Under the pieces are notes generated by a model that saw only the letters and a program-made list of their open reading frames with translations, had not been told where the DNA came from and did not search any database. From Plutella xylostella (Eukaryota > Arthropoda > Insecta > Lepidoptera > Plutellidae): DNA of 64,000 nucleotides. Position 1 is the stretch's first letter. Every line of letters starts with the position of its first letter. Of the stretch, positions 31,320 to 43,800 are shown piece after piece. The stretch covers positions 6,276,501-6,340,500 of the forward strand of contig NC_064006.1 of assembly GCF_932276165.1 (NCBI RefSeq), in the 5' to 3' direction. Made by a program: the position numbers and the translations under genes.

Positions 31320-31807
31320 TAGGGCATACAATACCGCAATACCGGGAACCCGGAAAAAAAATAAGTATTTTTCAATACCAGTATTGAAAGTTAATACCGG
31401 TATTGAAGTAATACCGGAATCGGACTTTTTAGGCTATAAATAAAGCGATTAAGGTATAGTTAGCCTTGTGTTCTTATATACTATGAAAGCGCACTTGTTT
31501 CCAATAGTTTAATGTAGTTTTTGGCCGTTGGAAATCTACTGTTGCCCATGCGTAAACCGACACCAAATTTTTTTTTTCAAATCTATCATTTTAACTCTAA
31601 TACTCAATTTTCGTAGAAATCTATATCTATAATTACAGAATTTGATTGCCTTTTCTTGTTTAATTTTGGCCTATAGTCCTTTAAACACAATATTTGCCAT
31701 TTATAACAACAAGAAAGTCTAATACCGGTATTAGTACCGGAATCCCGAAGTAGTAATACCGAAACTCAATACCGGTATTGAAAATTATTCCGGTATTGCA
31801 TGCCCTA
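31320..31807. mobile_element. hAT-like MITE (488 bp) with 8-bp target duplication
   Basis: The ends are TAGGGCATACAATACCG and, inverted, TAGGGCATGCAATACCGG. Perfect duplications ATTGACAC lie at 31312-31319 and 31808-31815. Many internal AATACCGGTATT palindromes cluster in both subterminal regions. hAT elements make 8-bp duplications and often end in A/TAGGG; no transposase remains. Confidence 0.92.
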
Positions 31808-31815
31808 ATTGACAC

Positions 31816-32990
31816 CAACTGACACTAATTGACTTTTCGCCGAGAAAAGTGGAGTTACAATGTTTGCGATCTAAAGTGATTATAGAATAATTAGAACTAT
31901 CTATTTTTTTTCAGTTCACCCGGTGTTGACTGAAATTGTAATTAGGTACTGACTCCTTGACTTGAAAATAACTTTTTTTATAATCGTTATTACAAAACCG
32001 CAATTTTTTTAATACAGCAATATTTGTAGGTACTTACAGTAAGCAAAAGAGCGCAACAAGGTTTAATTTTTTTTTGGTTTTAAGAAACAAAAATATTATT
32101 TCTATCATATCCAAAATACACATACTTAAGTACATATTATACCTCACCCAGACCACCCCATATCACCACCTTTGCCAGCTACGTAACCTTTTGGGACACC
32201 CTGTATATGCAGAGTTCTGCAAACTACTGTTCTGCTTTTAAAACACCAAAATAAAACAGGTCGTCTAACTAAAAGGTCACGTGACCAAAAAAAAAAAATA
32301 TGGAGAAGCGTTTTTTTTTTCACGAATATAAAAAAATACGTAGGATAAAAGTTATTCAGAGTAACGCCCTTTCGGCTAACTATACTTTTTTTAATACAAC
32401 ACCCTGTAGTCCCTCTTATATTAAAATCTGCCCCCAAGTGAGGCTATACTTAATTCGCGAAAAAAAAAAACGCGAATTTTTACATTCTGATTTCATTTCC
32501 AGGGTTTTAGACATAACATCAATAACATGCTGCACACGTAGGTTTCGGCTTAGTTTAGTATACCCTTTTTGCAACAACCTGCATAAATATCGGCACGGGC
32601 ACGACTTTTTATAATAAATGATTAAATATTAAAAATACTTTCAAATAAAAATAAATATTTTCGTATCACTTACAAAACAATATTACTTACTTAGTATATG
32701 TTTAACAAAGTGGCATGTCTTCACTTTAATGTTTTCGAGTACTATGTTAAAATTTCATGTCATTGTCCGGAGAACGCCCCGCATACCTCAACCCCCCTCA
32801 CTAGATTTGACAGATTCTGATTTTCTTCTAGCTTTAGTGACAGCCTTAACTCAGGTGTCTCTAGTTATCTCGCCCGCCTTGTAGTAATGTCATCTATCTC
32901 TGTATTCATGAGTAGTCATCACTGTAGGACATAAAATAAGGGTGTCATTTAAACGATCGCCAATTAAATCAGTTTTGAATTTGCTAAATA
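31816..32990. other. No gene; scattered repeat fragments
   Basis: ACACCCTGTATATG (32198), ACACCCTGTAGT (32398) and GCAACAACCTGC (32571) look like ends of small DNA elements. CCCCCCTCACTAGATTTGAC near 32803 is unassigned. Confidence 0.35.
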
Positions 32991-33326
32991 ATAGGTTTGA
33001 AGGCAAAATAGTAGATTTGCCAGCAAATTTTTGCCCCCAAACAATTTTAAATCAATTCAACAATTTATCACTTAAAATCGCCGGGATTTATGATCAAGTG
33101 GCAAATTAACATTTATGTATATATTTTAATAGGTATGTCCTCATAACTCGATGGTATGTTTAATCTTTAAATGAAACAAAAAAAACAGTTTAAATAATCA
33201 ATATTATTTATTAAAAACAACAAAAATAACCTTCTTCTAATTAAAACTTAAACCTTAAACTTCTTCTCATAAAAAGCAATCATCTTCTAATTAAAACATA
33301 ATCTTTCTCTTATCAAAATCATTGTA

Positions 33327-33731
33327 TTACCAGCGCTGGTCTTGATTTGGAAGGGCGCCCTCTCTTCCTTTTTGGCCGATAGGCACATTCTTTGCTTCTG
33401 GTGGGGGGTTCGCGAGCTTTAAGCGTATGGCTAGCCCCATTATATGTTTGCACATATAATTTTTGTAAAATGCAGGGCAGTTGCATTTCCCTTGCATCCA
33501 GTCATTGTGCGGTAGATCCACTTGCCATTTGCTGAACCATTGCACTTTGTATTCAGCAAAATCCGTCCATGCATTTACAAAGTTTTGGGTTTTGTCTGCC
33601 TTTCCACCCGGTACTTCATATTGTTTGAAAGCATCGTCACTATACGTCACTATAACTTCTTTACGTAACTTTGCCGCCCTTAGGCCGCTGATTGGTTCAT
33701 TTTCGTCGCGCGCCAATTTGGCTCCGCCCCT
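33327..33731 (-). pseudogene. SWIM zinc-finger fragment of a Mutator-like transposase
   Basis: The minus-strand frame is open from about 33731 to the stop near 33327, without an ATG. It contains CNCPAFYKNYMCKH, the CxC..CxH SWIM zinc finger, preceded by a WF..WQV stretch and followed by GLAIRLKLANPP and VPIGQKGREG. This is the C-terminal end usual in MULE-type transposases and related insect proteins. The catalytic part is absent. AGTAGATTTGCCAGCAAAT at 33011-33029 and its inverse at 33889-33907 may be arms of the host element. Confidence 0.65.
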
Positions 33732-34832
33732 TTGAACATTTTTTCATTAAATTTGTAAACTCATATATTAAATTGTTAACAAATTATAATATTTTAATAA
33801 CTGAACCTATTAAAATGTAACTACTGCAATGCTGACAAAATATGAATTAAAAAGAAATCGCAATATGCGACCTAGAGTCAATATATTTGCTGGCAAATCT
33901 ACTATTCTGCGGGCGCAGTTATTATTTATTGAGCAAAAATAATATTCTAGCAAATAAAGTTTTTATTTATGTAATGAACTCAAATTTTTTGGCAATCGAT
34001 CTATTATTTTAGATTTTTGTATTGATATTATTTGCTAATTCATACCAGAGGACACTTTTTATTTATTTGAGGATAAAAATATTTAGTTACGGTGGATCTA
34101 TTAATTTGCTGATACAAGTTGATGACAAAAATAAACTTTGCTGGCAAGAAATATAGTTCCCATAAAATAAACACATCATTGGGAAGTCAATACTTTTAAT
34201 AAAAGAAAAAAAAGGAATAACAGAGTTCTCTGTTTCAAATTAATCTTAAAGCTCTAAATTATAATTAAACTATATTACACTAATATTATTGATAGATATA
34301 ATTTCTAAATAATAATATTACTGTAAGTTCTAGGTCGACATTTCCATGTTTAACAACGGAATAATTTCATCACATACCATTCGTATATTAAAACTGTTAC
34401 TAGCCATAGAAAAGTCACCTATGTACACTTGTTTAACAACATATAAATTTTATATTCGGATCAGAAATATTTACTGTTATGTAGAGGTATTCGTATTACA
34501 TTTTCTAATGTGATTATATCAATTCGATATATCTACTTGTCACAGCAAACTGATAACAGTTAACTTGGGCAAATATTGGTGTTCTAGATTTTTTTCATGA
34601 ACCATAAAAAAATACGAATTATTACAATGCGCTGCAAAGTAGGACTTCGCCTATTTCGCTTTTCCATCTCTTACATTGGGATTCTATGCTCTATTTAATT
34701 ATAATAATATGAAAACGATAAGTTCAAACACAAGCTCTTAATTACTTACAAAAATTTAATAGACTACAAACTCGGTCTTTTGTATGTAAGTAAAAGCTTG
34801 TTAAAGTGACAACTCCCAAACACCACCCACAT
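33732..34832. other. No gene; AT-rich
   Basis: Probably the rest of the MULE-derived element up to about 34170, then intergenic sequence. TTTAAT at about 34757 (ATTAAA on the minus strand) could be the NOP56 polyadenylation signal. Confidence 0.35.
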
Positions 34833-37800
34833 CTATTCCTCCATAGCTTCATCCTTCTTCTTCTTCTTTTTCTTCTTCTTCTTGGCACTCGGCTCCTCCT
34901 CCGGCTCTTGCTGGCCGACCGCCTCCATGGCTTCCTTCATCACCTCGATGTTCTTCTTGGGGATGTCTCCGGTCTCGTAGAACTTGAGACGGTCTTCAAC
35001 CTGCTGACGAAGGTGCTCCCCAAACACTGTTGTTTGGGATTCTGGAGGAGAAAGATTGTTTGGGTTATACAGGGTGAATGAACAGAAATATGATGATAGA
35101 GGATACAACCGGCAAGGCATCACCAGCAAAATAAGTTATTTACTATGTTTGATAAAGTCTTGTCTTGTATTAATTTATTAATTTGTAGCAATAATTTGGC
35201 ACAATCATTACACAGAATAATGTTGTGCTGGAATCGTGCGTTTATCTAGCACAACTGTTATTACCACAAGCACATTTATGTCGCTTGCAATAGATCAAAG
35301 TGTGCATATTACCACTGAAATTTTGCTGGATGCTTTTATTCTATGCCTCATTCTATTCTATTCTGTTTGGGGGTGTAAGTACCTGCACCTGGCTATTTCG
35401 AATGGTGCCTTTATGCATATCCCCAAAGTCTAAACTAGCAATTTCAAATAGCATTATTAGACAGAAGCTCAAAACAGGTATGACATCCACTAATACGTTA
35501 ATTACTGAAGATTTATTGCTATCTATATTTATGCAAATGTATTGTTGTACGGCTCATAACTGGTCGTCATAATGCCTCTCTGATGCTAATTAGAATGAAG
35601 TCTTCTGGTATATTTTTAGGAGTTTAAAACCTTCACTCACCAGAGAAGCAGTCGATCCTGGACGCGATGGAGCACTTGTTGGCGAGGTAGCGGCTGATCC
35701 GGCCCTTGTTCTTGAGCCCGGCGCGCCCGATGAACGTGGAGTGGTACAGCAGACCGTACTTGGGCGTGTTGGAGCGGGTCTTGAGAGCTCTGAATAAAGC
35801 TTTCTCGGCACCTGTGGATAATGGGGTTGAGTTAGGAGTGAAGTCAAGTGGAGGCTGATTTGTATATTAGATAGATGGAATCTTTATTTGTTCACTGATA
35901 AAATAAGGAGTTAAACAGATTACAACTTAGCTAGGGTACTATAGATTGGCAAGTTGCTTGGCGACCCTCCTTGCGGGGTGAAAGACGCGGAGGGGACGAG
36001 GTACCCAAGACGACAGCGGGTAGCGGGAGGGGTAGCGGTGAAGGGCAACGCGTGCACTGCATGTCATTGTTACGGCAGTCTCGGCCGCGCAGCCGAGGCG
36101 GCCACATGTCTTATATAGTCTGTCATAATTTGAGTGCGACCCACATGAGATCATTGATCCTGAGACCATTAGTCTTAGGATGAGTGTTGAGGCCTTTTTA
36201 ATATTATCATTATATTATTATTAGGTATCTATAATTCGTCAACAAAATAACGTTAAAAACAACAAATCGTATAATGTCTCAATATAGGGGCTTCTTGTAG
36301 AACAGCGTACCGGATCAGTCATGCTGCGCGGCTAAAGGTTGGTACTGCGCAGTCAGATACGAAAAAGTAAACAACAAAGACGAAGAGTCCATATGACAGT
36401 GCGTCAGTTGTCAGTTCTTGTAACTAGGAAAGCAACCAAAAGGACAAAGGCAGGGTTCTAAGGACGTTTTGTACCACTATGGAAATGACGGGTTCCGTAA
36501 TGAAAGTACCATGATTAGAGAGACACTGTACAGGTACACAAGTCAATTAATTACTAGATTTTTAGAAGCTGGGAGAAAAGAGAAAAACGGAAAAAAAGAA
36601 TCTTTAAAATGTAGTCGCAATGGAACGTAAACATTCATACAGGAAGAATGGAACGTCAAGTGAAGTAATGTTTATGCCAAGTACTCTGTGATTTACGTCA
36701 TAAATGTCTAGGTTGGATCTCAGTATAATGATAAAAATTGACAAACCAGAGCAGAAAAATTGAAATGATAAAAAATGTGTCATGTCAACAACTAAACGTC
36801 AACACCATGTCAACACTTGAACAACACAAGACGAACAACGTGAATAATAATTTGATAATAATATGTTAGGTATTTCAAGTTATATGTTTACGTTTAAATA
36901 AATACGGGACGTGCAACGTACATAATAAATATAATGATTTTATTAATATTATCGACTAGATCAGCCTACTACTTTCATCATGAAATAATGTTATACTTAT
37001 CCAACTTCTGAAGTTTTAAATTGCCATTCCGCAACAGGGATCTGCTATGCCATTTCGAAATGCTATATGTAAAGGTTCTACTATATGGGTATGCATTTGG
37101 CGAGTAATGTAATGAAATAAAATATACTGTTTAAAAGATCATTGTTTTATTTACATAACATAATTTGCCTGGAATCAACTTTAGGAATTTTATGTTCCTA
37201 TTACCTACTCTATTCTATTCTCTGTTGGGGTGTAAGTACCTGCACTTGGCTCTCTAGATGTGCTAAATCTAGATAGGTATGCAGGTTTCCTTCACTGTAA
37301 GTGTGATGGTATACATTTTAATTAAATTCAAAGAACACATTGGTACATGTCAGCGCCGGGATTCGAACTGCAGAACGCAGTTGCTCTTCTCATATTTGAC
37401 TTAGGTATTTATCATCCTATGGTTCATAGAAAATATTGTCAGGATTTTGCGTGTTCTTGTTCTGCTGCTTCTGCAGGTTCCTGATGAAGAAGTGGGACGG
37501 GAGCCTGCCGGGGAGGTGGAACAGGAACCGAGAACCAGAGTTCTCCCCTTTGTCACATTTGTTCTATATCTTCAGCAGTTTCAGCGGTATTCAAAATATT
37601 AAATAATTAGGTTAGGTAATGGAAAATGAAATAACAAGTACTATGACAAGATTGACAAGCAAGATTCAGTGTTATTAGATTTAAATATTCAAAAAATATC
37701 GATTATAGTGAATCGAATAAAGAGAAAAAGAAAATGGTTTACTATGGATAAAAGTCTTCAAGAATTAAATATAATGATATTTTATAAACCAAATGTACTA

Positions 37801-40800
37801 GTTGTGGCACAAATAGTACCAGAACATGTAATTTATTGATAAATAAAATATCTTTTGTATTTAAGAATGTATCGATATTTCTATTCGATTACTTTTTTGC
37901 TCGGATTTGCTGGTAATATTCCGAGGTCTGGCACCACTGTTGTTACGTTCCGTTCTCTATATGTTTGTTTTTACGTTCCATTATCCTTAGATTTAAATAT
38001 TCTTCATTTATCAGTTTTTCTTTTCCCCCGACTTCTAAAAATATTGTAATTACTGAAAATACCTTATCTACACTGTATTAATAAATGGTGAAAACATGGT
38101 TCTGAAACGCTCCAAAAAAAAGGCGGTACGCCCACTGCCGTTCTCCTTTATGTGATTTAATGAAAGTAATTAATAAGCAAAACACAGAGAAAAATTACAA
38201 AATTGATGAAATTTTGAAAGAAAATGGTCATATCGTGCTTCGCCTACCCCCATACCACCCGGAATTAAATCCTATTGAACTTGTGTGGCGGTACGTGAAA
38301 GGCGAGCTCGCAAGAACGTCGATTGACTCTAACTTAGATAAAGAGATAAAAGACTTAGAGTTGCTTTTCCCTAATTATTCGCCTGAAAAGTGCAGAAATT
38401 GTGACGACCATGTCATAAAAAATTAAGACGAATATTATAAATCTGATAGAGTATTTGACGATGTATTGGACAGGTATGTTATTGTTTATTTATAATTTAA
38501 TGTAAATTAAACATAAAATATTATAGGTGTACACTGAACTAATATGACTGGCGTACTCTAGTACATTATACTTCAAAGTAGGTATAATGTTTTTTGGTTT
38601 TTGTCTTAGATTTATAATTGAAGTTAATGAAAACGATGATGAAGATGAGGATGACGACGACGATGAATAAGTTCAAACAGAGAGTGAACATGAAAGTGAC
38701 ATGGAAATTGATTTATAAAATAAAACACTTTTACATAAATAAATTCAAATTGGTAGATATTCTGAAGGTAAAAATCCAAATTTTAATGCTGTCAAACTAT
38801 AAATTTTAAGCTAAATATGACATTTACGGGAACACTCATAGAATAAAATTTTACTTACGTCAGAAATAGTTACAAGCTATCGCGAGATTAATCCGGGCAC
38901 ACTTTTCTACGTGTGTAGCATGTCGTGCTACCTCGCCCCGCCACTTCTTTCACCCCGCAAGGAGGGTCGCCAAGTAACTTGCCACATTATAAAAGCAATT
39001 TCTTGCAGACAAACTTTCGATGGATGGACTAATAGACAAATCCGCCTGCCGTATGTATATTTACCTAAGGCTTAAAATTATATCCAATGAATACCATACC
39101 CAAGAATGGTGGCTAACCAGAATTAATGTGGCCCCTATTTCATTCTTATTGTTACGCCCCAGCAATAGGTAGGTTTACTGGTGGAAAGTGCTTTTAACAT
39201 TAACTTTTGCACATCATCAGCATCAACCTATGATCACCCAGAGCTGGACATAGGCCTCTCATAAGGAGCGCCACAAAACTCGGTTCTCGTCCTTTTGCAC
39301 ACAACCTACCCAGTATCTGCAGCGTGCTGGCCGGGTACTTGGCGAGGCTGGTGAGGCTGCCCGCCTTGCTGATGAGCCGCGCGCCCACCTGGTCGCCGAC
39401 TAGCACTGTCAGGTTCGGAGCTACGGAGTTCATCTTTGTGTGCAGGTACTCGGCTATCTGCTTCCTGGGGAGAGGAAATGGGAGTGAAGTTATTATCATC
39501 ATAATTTATAGATATCAAATAGCCTTTATTCAACGTTAAATTTTACAAGTTAGTTGTCCAAATATTTTGATTCTAAGGGCCTGTTTCACAATGTCTGGTT
39601 AGTGACTACCTGTCGGATAAAATACATGCCTGTCACTGTCAAAAAAGTAATAACAGATAGTGACAGCATGTATTTTATCTCACAGGTAGCCACTAACCAG
39701 ACATTGTGAAACAGGTCCTAAGACCTGGCTCAGTTGGATGGTAATAAAAGCTCTGACTAAAATAGTAAACCAACCCAACCTCAATGTTGGGGCCATAGGC
39801 ATAGTCTGTTAGTGGCTACCTGTGAGATAAAATACATGCTGTCACTATCTGTTATTACTTTTTTGACAGTGACAGGCATGTATTTTATCCGACAGGTAGT
39901 CACTAACCAGACATTGTGAAACAGGGCCTAAGACCTGGCTCAGTTGGATGGTAATAAAAGCTCTGACTAAAATAGTAAACCAACCCAACCTCAATGTTGG
40001 GGCCATAGGCATAGGGTCAAGGAACTTCGTGGGTACACACACAAACAGCTGACAGACAGGTACACAGATGTTTGTAACTCCTTCCCACCTTCCCTATCCT
40101 AACGGAAACTGCAGGTAGATGAACACTAGCTGTCATCTGCCACCTCAACGACCAACCCTCGTCCACTTCTACCACCGCCGCGATTAGAGTCGGTCGACGC
40201 ACCTTACGCTCCCGTCACTCAATCCGCGATAGAAGCACAATCCGCCGCGTACTGCAACATACGTAGCTCTACGCCGCGCACCGGTACATCAGCACATCAA
40301 CCTGGAGAAGAACGGGTGGAAAATCGAAGAGGTCAAACGCATTTGATCAGCCGGACAACCGTTCCTGCCAGGTCAGTTTCTTCCTTCAAACTTCCCCCTT
40401 GCTCCTCCACTCACCGAAAACACATTAGAATACCTAATACTATTTTACACGCTATCAAAAGGAAACATTGCTTCTTCTCCCAATAAACATTTTCGGAAAT
40501 TTTTTTTTTATTATCTACAACACAAACCTGTAATCAGCCAACCGAACGACCCGTCCAGCAAACATCTGTATATTGATCAGGTCCACCGGCGAAATATCCA
40601 TGCCCATCGACATTTTAGACGCATCCAATATAGCCTGGGCCTTCTCCGAGTCTCCCAAGATCTCAGTCAGGGGCTCCACGGACTCTTCGGAGAGGCTCTT
40701 GCGGTCCTTGATGTATTCCGCGCACTTGGTGTAGAGATGGTTGTCGGGCACGATGGCCACCAGCTCGGGGAAGTGGTAGGAGTACCACTCTCTGGGAAAG

Positions 40801-43800
40801 GGTTGTTTGGTAAGTTAAGACGGTGGTTTTGGTTAAGTTTAAGGTGTTGGTAAGTTTGTATGATGTAATTAGTGTTGCTGCTACACATATCTATCAATAA
40901 ACATAGACAATGTGAAGAAGGCAGTGGGTAAGTATTTAAAAGAAAATCTAGATATGCTAAGTTTCTATAAATTAAACTTCATCTGTAAAAGACATAGCAA
41001 TAGTACAGTAGGTATCTGTGCTTTAAGGCTGCAGCGAACGCAAAAATTAACTAGTAGTTTTAGAAAAAATACTTTTAAACTGATGTCATGACTTTTTTCT
41101 ATTTGCTGAGCTAGATTACCTTCCATTAGCATCCTATGTAGCCTTAAACTAAAATTTACATTAGACAAAAAAGCTGCAGTACCTGATCCGCATAGAGAAT
41201 GTATTGACATCCTTGTCCAGCTGGTCCAACAGGGCGATGGACTGGATGATCATGTTATCCACTCGGTGCACGTTGAACTTGACCCGAGCACGCGAGTAGG
41301 AGTGCCCGAGCCCGAGCTGCGCCACGCTGCACGCCTTCAGGGTCAGGCCCTTGATGAGGTTGTGGAAGTGGTGGCGGATGCCTGCGGAAATTGTTATGGA
41401 TAAGTTTTTTTTTTAATCTACTTATTTTTAGTATAAACTTTTATTTTGTTTTTTTTATACTTTTACTTTGTTTTTTTTTATGATGAATGAATGCAGAGTG
41501 TGCATTACTTTATCTATCTTTAGAAGACCATTACATAAATGCACTACATAGTCAAATAAATATGCCTTGGCTGTTGGCTGTTCATAGCATCTTTTTGCTA
41601 CGACAGCATCCTTGCTATGGATATGACTATGGCCACAAAGTAATTTATTGTTATTAGACCTGGGGCAAAGCCAGTGGCGGATTAACCTATAAGCACGACA
41701 AGCACGTGCTTGGGGCCCCGGGCCTCCAGGGGCCCCCATCCTCTGCTGCTGTTTCATTTTATACCTACATTTTATTCATCCTCAATATGTCCGATGTAAT
41801 GAGTTTAGATCGCATCCAGTGGCGTGCTTTGGGAGAGGCCTACGTCCAGCAGTGGACTGCTATAGGCTGATGACCAACCTTGAATGAATGAATGAAGTAT
41901 CTAGAAGCTCGATACAGATCCCTTGAATTCTTAGACACCGAACTAAAGGACCTACCACACGCATAAGTATCACCACAGTTTTGCCTGCGCAGGCCGGCTT
42001 AAACACGGAATACCGTGCGTGTGGTTGGTAAAGGGCCTACCACACGCGTAAGTATTACCACAGTTTTGCCTGCGCAGGCCGGCTTGTACTGTACATGGAA
42101 TACTGTGCGAATGGGTGGTAAAACTGTATACCGCGCCAACCTCGAAGCGCGGCTTGCGCATTTTTCGAAATGTTTGAAATTTTAATAATTTTGCCATTCA
42201 TTATATTCTCTATATTAGAGTATTCTCTAAATCTTTGAGTAGTAACATGTGAATGATTTTTTTAAAATTTTACAGCAATTTTTTGTCCACTTCGATCGTG
42301 TACGGTTTGATTTTTGGGAATAGCATGCAACTAGACTTTTTTCTAGTGAAAAAATTCTAGTGCTTTGCAAACATTGAAAATATACCAGTAGAAGAAATAG
42401 TTCCTCATTGGGAAACATTGTTTCTAGTTTCCACGCCGATGATTTTGACAAAAATGAGGCTTGCGCGTACTTAACTGTGCCGTGCATATACTCGTACAAT
42501 GTGTTGTTTTTCGAACCCGACAAACTTTAAGGGTGTATTCTAGGAGTGATTTCATCGAGAAAACACCCCCATATGTGGGGTCAAATCCCAATATTCTAGA
42601 AATGGCGGCCATTTTAAAGTTTTAGATAGTTAGTTTTCAAAAAAAATCATATCTCGAGATTTAAACGCATTACGGACATGAAATAAAATGATTTTATCCA
42701 CAAAAGGTCATTTCTATTCAATAAAAATATGCACAACCGCTAAAAAGATACCTAAAATAAGTTACAAGCACTAGTTTAATCTAGGCTACGGTGCTCAAAC
42801 ATGGTCACTGACCGTGTCTCAAAAGTCCAAACTCAAGGTTTGCCAGAGAGCGTAGTATTGTGGTTGTAAAGCGAACAGATCACATTCGCAACACCGACCT
42901 GCGCTCCAAAACTCAAATAGCTGACGTGGGTGCCAAGACTGCTAAACTGAAGTGGGACTGGGCGGGCATGTCTGCCGTATGCAGCCGGAGAGGTGGGCAA
43001 AAAAGGCCATCCAATGGATACCCATCAACGGCCTCCGGCGCAGAGGCAGATCAAGAAGGAGATGACGGGACGACCTGGACAATTTTAGCACGGAATGGTG
43101 TGAGCAGGCCCAAGAAAGGGATAAGTGGAAAATTCAAGGAGAGACCTTTGCCCAGCAGTGGGACACTAAAGGTTGAGGAAAAAAAAAAGTATCTAAAACT
43201 TTTAAATGGCCGCTATTTCTAGAATATTGAGATTTGACCCCACATATGGGGGTGTTTTCTCGATAAAATCACTCGTAGAATACACCCTTAAAGTTTGTCG
43301 GTTTTGAAAAACAACACATTGTATACTCTAAGGTGCCGTGTGATAGCTCGTCGTACCTGCGCAGTTGTAACGGTGCCGGTGGTGATACTTGCGCGTGTCG
43401 TAGGCCTTTAAGGCAAGCAAATTTGTTTTTAAATGTTTTACCTACATCCTTTTTTATAGAAAAGTTATAGGACGTTTTAGCTATTGAACTGTTTTGTCAC
43501 TCTTTGTCAAGGAACAAATTGTTCTAAATTAGGGGCCTACACAGGCTTTGTGCTTAGGGCCACCGATGCTCTTAATCCGCCACTGGGCAAAGCTTTATTA
43601 TTATTGTCAATAAATGATATTTTTTTTTTATTAATTAGATTAAAAGAGTTGTATCTTTTACCTCTCAATAACTCTGGCACAGCTCCAACATGAGAACAGG
43701 GAATCTCCAGGGCCTCCGTGATGGCCGCCCCGAGCTTGGAGTCTGCCACTCCGAGGGAGCATTTTGACCGCTTCTTCCTCTTCGGCAAAGCACCTTCTAG

